Below, piece by piece: positions 1-9,700 of a DNA stretch of 64,000 nucleotides (positions within the stretch are counted from its first letter, which is position 1; each line of letters starts with the position of its first letter). This DNA is from Rebecca billardiae RCC1528 (lineage: Eukaryota > Haptophyta). The DNA lies in assembly GCA_965240325.2 (NCBI GenBank), contig OZ251222.1:2418001-2482000 (forward strand), written 5' to 3'. Both the position numbers and the translations under genes were made by a program. The notes beneath the pieces were generated by a model, which saw nothing but the letters and a program-made list of their open reading frames with translations, did no database searches and was not told the DNA's origin.

Positions 1-960
1 CACCGCATTGGGCGCGTCTGCCGCCCAGGCCCCTCGCGCGCACACAACCGAGCTGATCGCTGCATCCACCTCCGCCGCAGCCAGTGGCGCCTTCCCTGCT
101 GCTGCAGCCACAATCGGCGCGGAGTCCAGCGCAGCTGCTGCTGCCTAGGCCGGTCACGCCCCTCGGGCGCGCACCACCGAGCTGCCAGCTGCATCGACCG
201 CCACCACCCGCCGAGGCATCATCCCTCCCACTGGCGCGGAGTCGAGCGCAGCTGCCAGCTGTGACAGCTAGCTGCCCCGGCGGGGCGCGGAGCCGCGGAC
301 ACCGCAGCGCCGGATGGCAGCGGCTCCAGCGCGCTGGGCGAGGCGAGCAACGTCATCGCGCTCGGTGCGTCCACCGCCCAGGCCCCTCGGGCAGGCACCA
401 CCGAGCTGCCAGCCAAAGTGATAGCCGCCGCCCGCGTGGTACCATCCCTGCTGCTGCCGCCGCACTCGGCGAGGAGTTGAGTGCAGCTGCGGCAGCCCAA
501 GCTGGGCGCGGGCAGCGCAGCGCGCGATGGCAGCGGCTCCAGCGCGCTGGGCGAGGCGAGCAGCGTCACCGCGCTCGCTGTGCCCAGCGCCCAGGCCCAT
601 CGGGCGCGCACCACCGAGCTGCCAGCCGCAGCGCCTGCCGCAGCCCGCGGTGGCACCATCCCCGCTGCTGCCGCCGCACTCGGCGCGGAGTCGAGCGCAG
701 CTGCTGCAGCCCAAGCTGGGCGCGGGCACAGCAGCATCGGATGACAGCGGCTCCAGCGCGCTAGGCGATGCGAGAGGCGTCATCGCGCTCGGTGCGCCCG
801 GCGCCCAGGCCCCTCGGGCAGGCACCACCGAGCTGCCAGCTGCAGCGCCCGCCGTCGCCCGCCGTGGTACCATCCCTGCAGCTGTGCGGCCGCATCAGCA
901 GCGTGGAGTTGAGTGCCGCCGCTGTTGGCGCGGGTGCTTGAATCAGCACCGGATGGTTGG
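1..960. repeat. Tandem repeat, unit about 213 bp
   Basis: The motif GCACCACCGAGCTGCCAG recurs near 171, 395, 607 and 821, a spacing of 224, 212 and 214 bp, and a related copy begins near 40. Each unit carries the same Ala/Pro/Arg-rich stretches on both strands. Long open frames here follow from high GC and absence of stops; no frame stands out as a protein, although an Ala-rich repeat protein is not excluded. The array is cut by the window start. Confidence 0.75.
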
Positions 961-1510
961 TCCTGCACGTCTGAGCACAGGCATGCACCAACTGCTCTCC
1001 TGGATGCGTTGAGATACCAGGGCTCACTATCCGTGATCCGTGCTCAGCCTCTCAGCCTCGCTGAGCAGAGGACACTGGACAGCATCACCTCGCCCGCTCG
1101 CAGATGCGGCTGTGCCGTCTCCTTGCTGTCCGACAGCAAGTAGAGGACAGCGCATACCAGCACCAGCGGGCACAGCCGATGCGTGTTCGGTGCCTGTGAG
1201 AGTTCGCCGCAGCTCGGCCGTCACTGCATGGTGAGCGATGATGAGATGAGTGGCAGCACTGTTCACGACTGCAGTGAGCAAGGGTGATGTGCACCGGTGT
1301 GGAGGCATGTACAAACGTACAGGCAGCCCCTGCTGCTTGCCCCTTCCTTCTCGACCTTGATCGCTTCCTCGACGCGCTGCTCCCACGCATGAGCTCTGCG
1401 ACGCCGTCGGCCCTGCCCACCGACGGCTCACAGGCGGTGACGCCCCGCCTGGGCTGTGAACAGCTGCCCCATGCTGAGCCCAGGCTGCCCAGCCCCAATT
1501 GCAGCAAACC
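961..1510. other. Intergenic, no gene seen
   Basis: Unique-looking sequence between two tandem arrays. Short open frames occur on both strands, but none shows a recognisable motif or domain. Confidence 0.5.
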
Positions 1511-3160
1511 ACAAGCAGAGGCTCCGCCAGCGGAGCTCAGTTCAAGTTGAATAGGCCCGTGAGCTCCGCCAGCGGAGGTTGAGTGTCAATATGGATAGTA
1601 TTACGGTTAACGACTTCGCATTACTCCAATATGACATTCGGCGCCACCAAAGCTCCGCCAGCGGAGCTCAGCTCAAGTCAAGTCGTGGGCCATCGATAAG
1701 GACATTCGGCGCAGCCGAGGCTCCGCCAGCGGAGCTCAGTTCAAGTTGAATAGGCCCGCGAGCTCCGCCAGCGGAGGTTGAGTGTCAATATGGATATGAT
1801 TACGGTAGTTAACGGCTTTGCATTACTCCAATATGACATGCGGCGCCACCAAAGCTCCGCCAGCGGAGCTCAGCTCAAGTCAAGTGGGCCATCGATAAGG
1901 ACATTCGGCGCAGCCGAGGCTCCGCCAGCGGAGCTCAGTTCAAGTTGAATAGGCCCGCGAGCTCCGCCAGCGGAGGTTGAGTGTCAATATGGATATGATT
2001 ACGGTAGTTAATGGCTTTGCATTACTCCAATATGACATGCGGCGCCACCAAAGCTCCGCCAGCGGAGCTCAGCTCAAGTCAAGACGTGGGCCATCGATAA
2101 GGACATTCGGCGGAGCCGAGGCTCCGCCAGCGGAGCTCAGTTCAAGTCGAATAGGCCAGTGAGCTCCGCCAGCGGAGGTTGAGTATCAATATGGATACGT
2201 ATGATTACGGTTGACGGCTTCGCATTACTCCAATATGATATGCGGCGCCACCAAAGCTCCGCCAGTGGAGCTCAGCTCAAGTCGAATAGGTCCGTGAGCT
2301 CCGCCAGCGGAGGTTGAGTGTCAATATGGATATGATTATGGTTAACGGCTTCACATTATTCCCATAAATGGCATGCGGCGCCACCAAAGCTCCGCCAGCG
2401 GAGCTCAGCTCAAGTCAAGACGTCGGCCATCGATAAGGACATTCGACACAGCCGAGGCTCCGCCAGCGGAGCTCAGTTAAAGTTGAATACTAGTAGGTCC
2501 GCGAGCTCCGCCAGCGGAGGTTGAGTCTCAATATAGATATGACTACGGTTGACGCTTCCGCGTTACTCCAATATGACATGCGGCGCCACCAAAGCTCCGC
2601 CAGGGGAGCTCAGCTCAAGTCGAGAGTGGGTCATCGATTAAGGACATTCGGCGCAGCCGAGGCTCCACCAGTGGAGCTCAGTTCAAGTCGAATAGGCCAG
2701 TGAGCTCCGCCAGCGGAGGTTGAATGTGTGGCACAGCAGAGTATGAATGCGTTGAAAGGCTTAGCATTATTTCTCCGATATGACACACGGCGCTGACCAC
2801 CGACGCTCCGCCAGCGGAGCTCAGTTCAAGTCAGGTGGGTCATCAAGAATGGCATTCGGCGCCCCCGAAGCTCCGCCAGCGGAGCTCAGTTCAAGTGCCG
2901 AGTGTATTAGTTTACAAAAGGCATGGCTCATTAGCGAGCTCCGCCAGCGGAGGTGACTGCTGTTCGGTGGTTGACAGACTTCTGATACCATAACTAGTAC
3001 GTTTGTTGTGTCATTCCTGCAAGCCCAGGCTCCGCCAGCGGAGCATTCCATGCTCCGCCAGCGGGGATTTTTCGTGGCCACAAAAATCTCCGCCGGCGGA
3101 GGGTCTGGGCCCCTTGCCCGGATGCTCCGCTGGCGGAGACTTTTTGTAGTGACTCTTCTG
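1511..3160. repeat. Tandem and dispersed repeat built on CTCCGCCAGCGGAG hairpins
   Basis: The motif CTCCGCCAGCGGAG, often extended to GAGCTCCGCCAGCGGAGCTC, occurs more than 20 times. It forms 6-9 bp arms around a 2-nt centre. A longer unit of about 200 bp containing AGGTTGAGTGTCAATATGGA repeats near 1575, 1776, 1976 and 2177, then 2312 and 2518. Spacers between hairpins diverge faster than the hairpins. From 2700 on the hairpin appears in changed contexts, ending with CTCCGCCGGCGGAG and CTCCGCTGGCGGAG forms next to the assembly gap, so the full array length is unknown. Confidence 0.85.
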
Positions 3161-3360
3161 NNNNNNNNNNNNNNNNNNNNNNNNNNNNNNNNNNNNNNNN
3201 NNNNNNNNNNNNNNNNNNNNNNNNNNNNNNNNNNNNNNNNNNNNNNNNNNNNNNNNNNNNNNNNNNNNNNNNNNNNNNNNNNNNNNNNNNNNNNNNNNNN
3301 NNNNNNNNNNNNNNNNNNNNNNNNNNNNNNNNNNNNNNNNNNNNNNNNNNNNNNNNNNNN
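3161..3360. other. Assembly gap (200 N)
   Basis: Exactly 200 unknown bases, which is a usual fixed placeholder size. It directly follows the hairpin repeat array, so the assembly probably broke in that repeat. Confidence 0.98.
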
Positions 3361-3646
3361 AGGCCCCCGCCGCGGTGTCGTCACCGCAAGTGCCACACGC
3401 GGGCACGTCAATGCTCGCGCGGTTCGTACCGCGCGCGCAGCCGCCCTGCAGGCGGAGGACATTCGAGGTTGCGTAACGGATGTCCTTCTGGTAGTCACCG
3501 AACTCGTACACCACGCCGTGCGTGGGCATCTGGTTCATCAGCGCGCTTTCACTCGGCTGCTCGATGCAGAGCGTGCTGCACGCGAGCATCATTGCCCGCG
3601 CGTTCGTCGCGACACCCGCGGCGCTGCGACCGGCTGGATGGGCCAT
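3361..3646 (-). pseudogene. Possible coding fragment abutting the gap
   Basis: The minus frame reads a stretch that looks more like protein than the surrounding translations. It includes ESALMNQMPTHGVVYEFGDY and KDIRYATSNVLRLQ, and runs into the gap without a stop. No family is recognised. The plus strand also has an open frame here, so the strand choice is uncertain. It may be an exon whose remainder lies in or beyond the gap. Confidence 0.25.
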
Positions 3647-3850
3647 GCCCGGCGGTCCGTGGTTTCACACGTTTGAGCTCATGATGTTTATTCCGCCTTA
3701 CCAGTTCCCCGGTCACGCAGGGGCTTATCACAGTGTCCCTGCGGACGTCGTCAGCAGCGTCGTCCGTGCGGACGAGCGGGCGGTGCGGGAGTCGTCCCAC
3801 ACAGGTGCAGAAGGAAACGGCACCAGGTCCAGTGATAGGTCGTTAGACCA

Positions 3851-4024
3851 ATTCTATGATTTAAAGACACAGGCACGAGGGCGCAGCTCTCCTGATTCGT
3901 CTGTCGAAGTACTGAATGGAGTTAATGGAGGATGTCGCTGGAGCGCGTTGGCCGCGGGTGAGGGAGTCGTCGTAACCGATGCTGATCACACGGTCACTGA
4001 GGTAGTAGGCGCCCGGGGATGCCG
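3851..4024 (-). repeat. Dispersed 174-bp fragment, second copy at 32681-32852
   Basis: This stretch is nearly identical to 32681-32852; the clearest difference is a 3-nt insertion here. Read on the minus strand both copies encode the same peptide, with SPGAYYLSDRVISIGYDD and SINSIQYFDRRIRR followed by a stop. The 3-nt difference adds one Ala and keeps the frame. It could be a fragment of a duplicated gene or of a mobile element. No family was recognised. Confidence 0.6.
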
Positions 4025-4055
4025 ACCAATAGCGCCGGGGGAAAACGGACATATA

Positions 4056-4845
4056 GTCCCTCACAAGTTTAAGCCTCCCGACATTGTTCGCCATATCAGC
4101 GCAGCAAAGCAGCGGCGCGCCACCATACCAGGGGCGTACTTGGCCCACTCCACTGCCGTGCACATGAGGTGCGCCCGGACCCGATTGCTCGAGTCCTCGC
4201 AAATAGGCGTGGCTGTGCATCCTGGGTTGACGTTTGGTACCCGGCGGCCGGCGAGCTCGACTGGCGGCGAGCAGACCTGCCTGCGTGCCGCCGGCTGTCG
4301 GCAGCCTCCGTGCGCTGAGCCGCGCGCCGCGCGGTGCGTGTGCGACGTAGCTCCGCCCACGCCACGCATGCACCCTCGCGCCGCGCCGCCAGCTTGGCGC
4401 TGCCGTCAGCCAGAGCCGATCGAGTGCATGCCCGAGCCTGCTCCGAGAGCATCAATATGGGCTGCGTGTGGCTGCGCGTGCACTTTCGTCGCCTAATTTT
4501 GCCAGCGTCGAGTTGGCGCGTGGCACGCCCACCGTAGCAGCACGACTCCCGAATGCACAAAAGCCGGGGGTCAGCTGAATTAATGCAGCTCACACGACCG
4601 CGCTCCACGCCGAAAACCAGCCCGTAGCTGCCCGCCGGCTGGCTCGTGCATGCGCACCGACTGCCGGGCGCATCGACACCGTGGCGCACAGAGCGCGGGT
4701 ACCGCGGCCGGGTGGGTATGTACTGACGCGGCTGGGCCTGGTGCATGCGCGGGCGGATGGGCTCTGCCCGGGTCGGCGCGTAGCGGGCGTGCGGGCTGAG
4801 ACAAAGTCGTGCCTGCTGCAGCCGGCAACTAAATTTGTGGGTCCC
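4056..4845. mobile_element. U element copy 1 (790 bp, TA-flanked, MITE-like)
   Basis: This 790-bp unit is repeated in the same orientation at 13015-13804; I found one mismatch (A at about 4702 against G at about 13661). Both copies are bounded by TA on each side (4054-4055 and 4846-4847 here). The ends form imperfect inverted repeats: GTCCCTCACAAGTTTA on the left against GGGACCCACAAATTTA read inward from the right, 11 of 16 matching. Long translations exist but contain no transposase motif. A non-autonomous Tc1/mariner-type element fits best. A diverged copy lies inverted at about 44374-45225. Confidence 0.7.
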
Positions 4846-5325
4846 TAAGTGAGCAGGTAGTAGAAAAGTCGGAACGAGGGCGAGGGCGACGGCGAGCGAG
4901 GCCGGCGTCGGTCCACATGGGTCGGGGATATTCCCGCCGTGCAGCGATCCCAGCGCGTCGTCCGCCTCCGGCGAGTTGGTGGGGCACAGGAGCCCACATC
5001 TTGCGCAGAGCAGCTGAGGTTAATCGGACGCTCCCGCGCGGCGGCGGGGCCGGCAGTTGGGGCCTCCACTGGGTTGGACTTGCGCCACGCCGCTTGTCAT
5101 AGCTCGACGAGCTCAACCCGTGGCGCCGAGCTCGTGCCCAGCGCACATCCGCGAGGGCGTGCGGCCCCAGCGCACGCGGCGGCTGCGTCGATGGGGCGCT
5201 CGCCATGGACGGAACGAGTTCGAATAGAGGCCACACCGCTTCGTCAGCTGTAAGATCAACTTTGGGCGGCTCGGGACGTAACGTGCACTCATCTTCGGTC
5301 GTGGCCAAGCAGCCGGCGGCGGCTG

Positions 5326-6627
5326 ATGGGCCGCGCGCCGACCGCGCCCAAAGATCGGCGCGGGCGCAAAGGCGCCCACCGCGTCGGCTACGCTCCGAAC
5401 AGGCGGGTATCGCGGGAGTGTATTGCTCTGGATTACAACCCGAAGGCCCTGGGCCCTGCGGAGAGGTTTCACCATGCGATCGGCGCGTGCGTGCTGTGCC
5501 TCAATGAAGGCTCTCCGTTGGCCTCAGCTTTCCAGAGGGCGGCGCGGTCGGCCGAGGTCACCGAGAAGACGATGAAGAAGTGGTTCATGGACTGGCACAC
5601 GGAGGGCTGGCACATCGATGCTGACGGGAAGCCGAAGCGCGGTCCACGCCCACGCCTCAGTGCCAAGGCGCAGGCGGCGCTTACGTCCGAGCTCAGCGCC
5701 GGGCCGGCTGGTCAGAGTGTGCGGAAGGCTGCGTGCCGCGCCGTCGGTGCTGGATCGCTCGATGCGTCCGCGCTCGACGTCTCCGACGAGACGCTACGCC
5801 GCGCGGCGCGGAAGAAGATGGATTGGGAGCCGCTCAAGGTGAGGAAGCAGATCACGGCTCAGCAGGCGAAGAAGCGGGTGGCGTTCGCACGGTGGCTGCA
5901 GAGAGTCAAGGCGATGGTTGACAGGCTGTTCTTCACCGACTCGAAGTACTTCAAGTTCGACGTCACGAACCGGAGCACGGTGATGTCGTGGACGCTGCGT
6001 GACGAGCCCAAGCGCAAGCTGAACCAGGTCCAGGCAGGTGACTGCGTGATCCATGGCTACGCCGGCGCCTGCTCTCGCGGCATCACGCCGCTCTATTTTG
6101 CCACGGGCACTCACGGCCGCACGCATGAGAATGGTCGCGGCAAGCAGTGCCGTGGCGTGTGCTGGAAGGAGTACCTGAACGACGTGCTGCCTTTCCTGGA
6201 CAAGGAGGCCCAGGCGCTCTTCGGCAACTTCATCAGACAGATGATCTTCCAGCAGGACAGTGCCTCACCCCACACGGCGCTGGCTGTGCGCCAATGGCTC
6301 GACGAGCGGTTTGGCCCCGAGGGACACCTTGGCCCCAAGTCGACCGAGGGTCAGCCGGGCCGTAGCTGGCCGCCGAACAGCGCCGACTTGTCGCTCATTG
6401 AGCATGTCTGGGCGCGCGTGGAGCAGCTTCTCAACGCATGGAAGCACAAGTGGTGCACCGACAACCCGAGCAAGCAGCGGCCAACCTTCAAGGAGTTCGA
6501 GGAGGTGGTGAAGGCTAAGTTCGAGGAGGTACGGAACGACAAGAAGTTCATCCAGGCGCTGTTCAAATCCTATCGGCGTCGGCTGCAGGACTGCGTCGAG
6601 ACCAAGGGTGAGCAGCGCGTGCGCTGA
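5326..6627 (+). CDS. Tc1/mariner/IS630-superfamily DDE transposase
   Basis: This 433-residue protein would cut and paste its element at TA targets in the nucleus. The N-terminal third (about residues 60-110) reads as a helix-turn-helix region. The catalytic core shows the family's three acidic sites: D205 in FFTDSKYFKFD, D311 in FQQDSASPHTA and E359 in WPPNSADLSLIEHVWARVE. The second and third motifs are close to the classic QQDNAPPH and WPPQSPDLNPIEHLW of Tc1 elements. Spacing between D311 and E359 is 47 residues, longer than the DD34E or DD34D of textbook members. The ATG is followed by a Lys/Arg-rich start. The frame is intact, so the copy could be functional. TA-flanked inverted ends surround it. 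Confidence 0.9.
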   Translation: MGRAPTAPKDRRGRKGAHRVGYAPNRRVSRECIALDYNPKALGPAERFHHAIGACVLCLNEGSPLASAFQRAARSAEVTEKTMKKWFMDWHTEGWHIDADGKPKRGPRPRLSAKAQAALTSELSAGPAGQSVRKAACRAVGAGSLDASALDVSDETLRRAARKKMDWEPLKVRKQITAQQAKKRVAFARWLQRVKAMVDRLFFTDSKYFKFDVTNRSTVMSWTLRDEPKRKLNQVQAGDCVIHGYAGACSRGITPLYFATGTHGRTHENGRGKQCRGVCWKEYLNDVLPFLDKEAQALFGNFIRQMIFQQDSASPHTALAVRQWLDERFGPEGHLGPKSTEGQPGRSWPPNSADLSLIEHVWARVEQLLNAWKHKWCTDNPSKQRPTFKEFEEVVKAKFEEVRNDKKFIQALFKSYRRRLQDCVETKGEQRVR

Positions 6628-6749
6628 AGAGCAGTGTCGGACAATGATGGTATAGTTTATTAGCTGCTCAGTATAGTAGATCTCGAGTCATATCATATCA
6701 GCCTATAGGCTATAGCTTACTCTACGTCTAACGTCACGTCTCACGACAG
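6628..6749. other. AT-rich spacer between transposase and satellite
   Basis: The stretch after the transposase stop is clearly more AT-rich than its neighbours. It contains CTGCTCAGTA at 6664-6673, a candidate inner right end of the transposon, followed by the start of the satellite array. Confidence 0.5.
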
Positions 6750-9700
6750 CTGCGACCAGCGGCGGCTAGCTCAGCAGAGCGGCGCGACTGAGCGATGATG
6801 TGCGCGCCGGGCGGGCACGCCGACGCGTGAGCAGTGCGCCCCGGGGCCGCTCGACGCGCGCGCGCGCGCCCGGCCGCACGGCGCCTCCTCCACGCGGCCC
6901 CATGTCCCGGCTCAGAGCGAGCAGCTGACAGCAACTGGTCTTCACGATCTGCGGCGGCGGCGAGCAGCTACGACTGCTACGGGGGCCTCAGAGCGCGGCG
7001 AGGACGAGCTAGCTGGGCGAGATCGGGGTGCGGGGCACTCGGCGCGGCCCAGGCACACCGAGCCCACGTGCCAGCGGGGCGGCGCCGCGCCGCGCGAGCG
7101 CGCGCTCGCGCGCCGACTTTTGTCGGGTCAGATCAGCCTACGGCAGCTCACGGCCTCAGCCGACGGCTGCGACCAGCGGCGGCTAGCTCAGCAGAGCGGC
7201 GCGACTGAGCGATGATGCGCGCGCCGGGCGGGCACGCCGACGCGTGAGCAGTGCGCCCCGGGGCCGCTCGACGCGCACGCGCGCGCCCGGCCGCACGGCG
7301 CCTCCTCCTCGCGGCCCCATGTCCCGGCTCAGAGCGAGCAGCTGACAGCAGCTGGTCTTCACGATCTGCGGCGGCGGCGAGCAGCTACGACTGCTACGGG
7401 GGCCTCAGAGCGCGGCGAGGACGAGCTAGCTGGGCGAGATCCGGGTGCGGGGTGCTCTGCGTGGCCCAGGCACACCGAGCCCACGTGCCAGCGGGGCGGC
7501 GCGGCGCCGCGCGCGCGCGCGCGCTCGCGCCGACTTTTGTCGGGTCAGATCAGCTGACGGCAGCTCACGGCCTCAGCCGACGGCTGCGACCAGCGGCGGC
7601 TAGCTCAGCAGAGCGGCGCGACTGAGCGATGATGCGCGCGCCGGGCGGGCACGCCGACGCGTGAGCAGTGCGCCCCGGGGCCGCTCGACGCGCACGCGCG
7701 CGCCCGGCCGCACGGCGCCTCCTCCTCGCGGCCCCATGTCCCGGCTCAGAGCGAGCAGCTGACAGCAACTGGTCTTCACGATCTGCGGCGGCGGCGAGCA
7801 GCTACGACTGCTACGGGGACCTCAGAGCGCGGCGAGGACGCGCGGGCTGGGCGCGATCGGGGTGCGGGACGCTCGGCGCGGCCCAGGCGCACCGAGCCCA
7901 CGTGCCAGCGAGGTGGCGCGGCGCGCCGCGCGCGCGCGCTCGCGCGCCGACTTTTGTCGGGTCAGATCAGCTTACGGCAGCTCACGGCCTCAGCCGACGG
8001 CTGCGACCAGCGGCGGCTAGCTCAGCAGAGCGGCGCGACTGAGCGATGATGCGCGCGCCGGGCGGGCGCGCCGACACGTGAGCAGTGCGCCCGGGTGCCG
8101 CTCGACGCGCACGCGCGCGCCCGGCCGCACGGCGTCTCCTCCACGCGGCCCCATGTCCCGGCTCAGAGCGAGCAGCTGACAGCAGCTGGTCTTCACGATC
8201 TGCGGCGGCGGCGAGCAGCTACGACTGCTACGGGGGCCTCAGAGCGCGGCGAGGACGAGCTAGCTGGGCGAGATCCGGGTGCGGGGTGCTCGGCGCGGCC
8301 CAGGCGCACCGAGCCCACGTGCCAGCGAGGTGGCGCGGCGCGCCGCGCGCGCGCGCTCGCGCGCCGACTTTTGTCGGGTCAGATCAGCTTACGGCAGCTC
8401 ACGGCCTCAGCCGACGGCTGCGACCAGCGGCGGCTAGCTCAGCAGAGCGGCGCGACTGAGCGATGATGCGCGCGCCGGGCGGGCACGCCGACGCGTGAGC
8501 AGTGCGCCCCGGGGCCGCTCGACGCGCACGCGCGCGCCCGGCCGCACGGCGCCTCCTCCTCGCGGCCCCATGTCCCGGCTCAGAGCGAGCAGCTGACAGC
8601 AGCTGGTCTTCACGATCTGCGGCGGCGGCGAGCAGCTACGACTGCTACGGGGGCCTCAGAGCGCGGCGAGGACGAGCTAGCTGGGCGAGATCCGGGTGCG
8701 GGGTGCTCTGCGTGGCCCAGGCACACCGAGCCCACGTGCCAGCGGGGCGGCGCGGCGCCGCGCGCGCGCGCGCGCTCGCGCCGACTTTTGTCGGGTCAGA
8801 TCAGCTGACGGCAGCTCACGGCCTCAGCCGACGGCTGCGACCAGCGGCGGCTAGCTCAGCAGAGCGGCGCGACTGAGCGATGATGCGCGCGCCGGGCGGG
8901 CACGCCGACGCGTGAGCAGTGCGCCCCGGGGCCGCTCGACGCGCACGCGCGCGCCCGGCCGCACGGCGCCTCCTCCTCGCGGCCCCATGTCCCGGCTCAG
9001 AGCGAGCAGCTGACAGCAGCTGGTCTTCACGATCTGCGGCGGCGGCGAGCAGCTACGACTGCTACGGGGGCCTCAGAGCGCGGCGAGGACGAGCTAGCTG
9101 GGCGAGATCCGGGTGCGGGGTGCTCTGCGTGGCCCAGGCACACCGAGCCCACGTGCCAGCGGGGCGGCGCGGCGCCGCGCGCGCGCGCGCGCTCGCGCCG
9201 ACTTTTGTCGGGTCAGATCAGCTGACGGCAGCTCACGGCCTCAGCCGACGGCTGCGACCAGCGGCGGCTAGCTCAGCAGAGCGGCGCGACTGAGCGATGA
9301 TGCGCGCGCCGGGCGGGCACGCCGACGCGTGAGCAGTGCGCCCCGGGGCCGCTCGACGCGCACGCGCGCGCCCGGCCGCACGGCGCCTCCTCCTCGCGGC
9401 CCCATGTCCCGGCTCAGAGCGAGCAGCTGACAGCAACTGGTCTTCACGATCTGCGGCGGCGGCGAGCAGCTACGACTGCTACGGGGACCTCAGAGCGCGG
9501 CGAGGACGCGCGGGCTGGGCGCGATCGGGGTGCGGGACGCTCGGCGCGGCCCAGGCGCACCGAGCCCACGTGCCAGCGAGGTGGCGCGGCGCGCCGCGCG
9601 CGCGCGCTCGCGCGCCGACTTTTGTCGGGTCAGATCAGCTTACGGCAGCTCACGGCCTCAGCCGACGGCTGCGACCAGCGGCGGCTAGCTCAGCAGAGCG

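Noticed and set aside
84-1012. Ala-rich protein genes in the first kilobase
   Set aside because: All frames on both strands are open equally and follow the 213-bp tandem repeat.
1511-3160. CRISPR array
   Set aside because: Repeats are tandem blocks with similar spacers in a eukaryotic setting, no cas genes, and the hairpin motif has irregular spacing.
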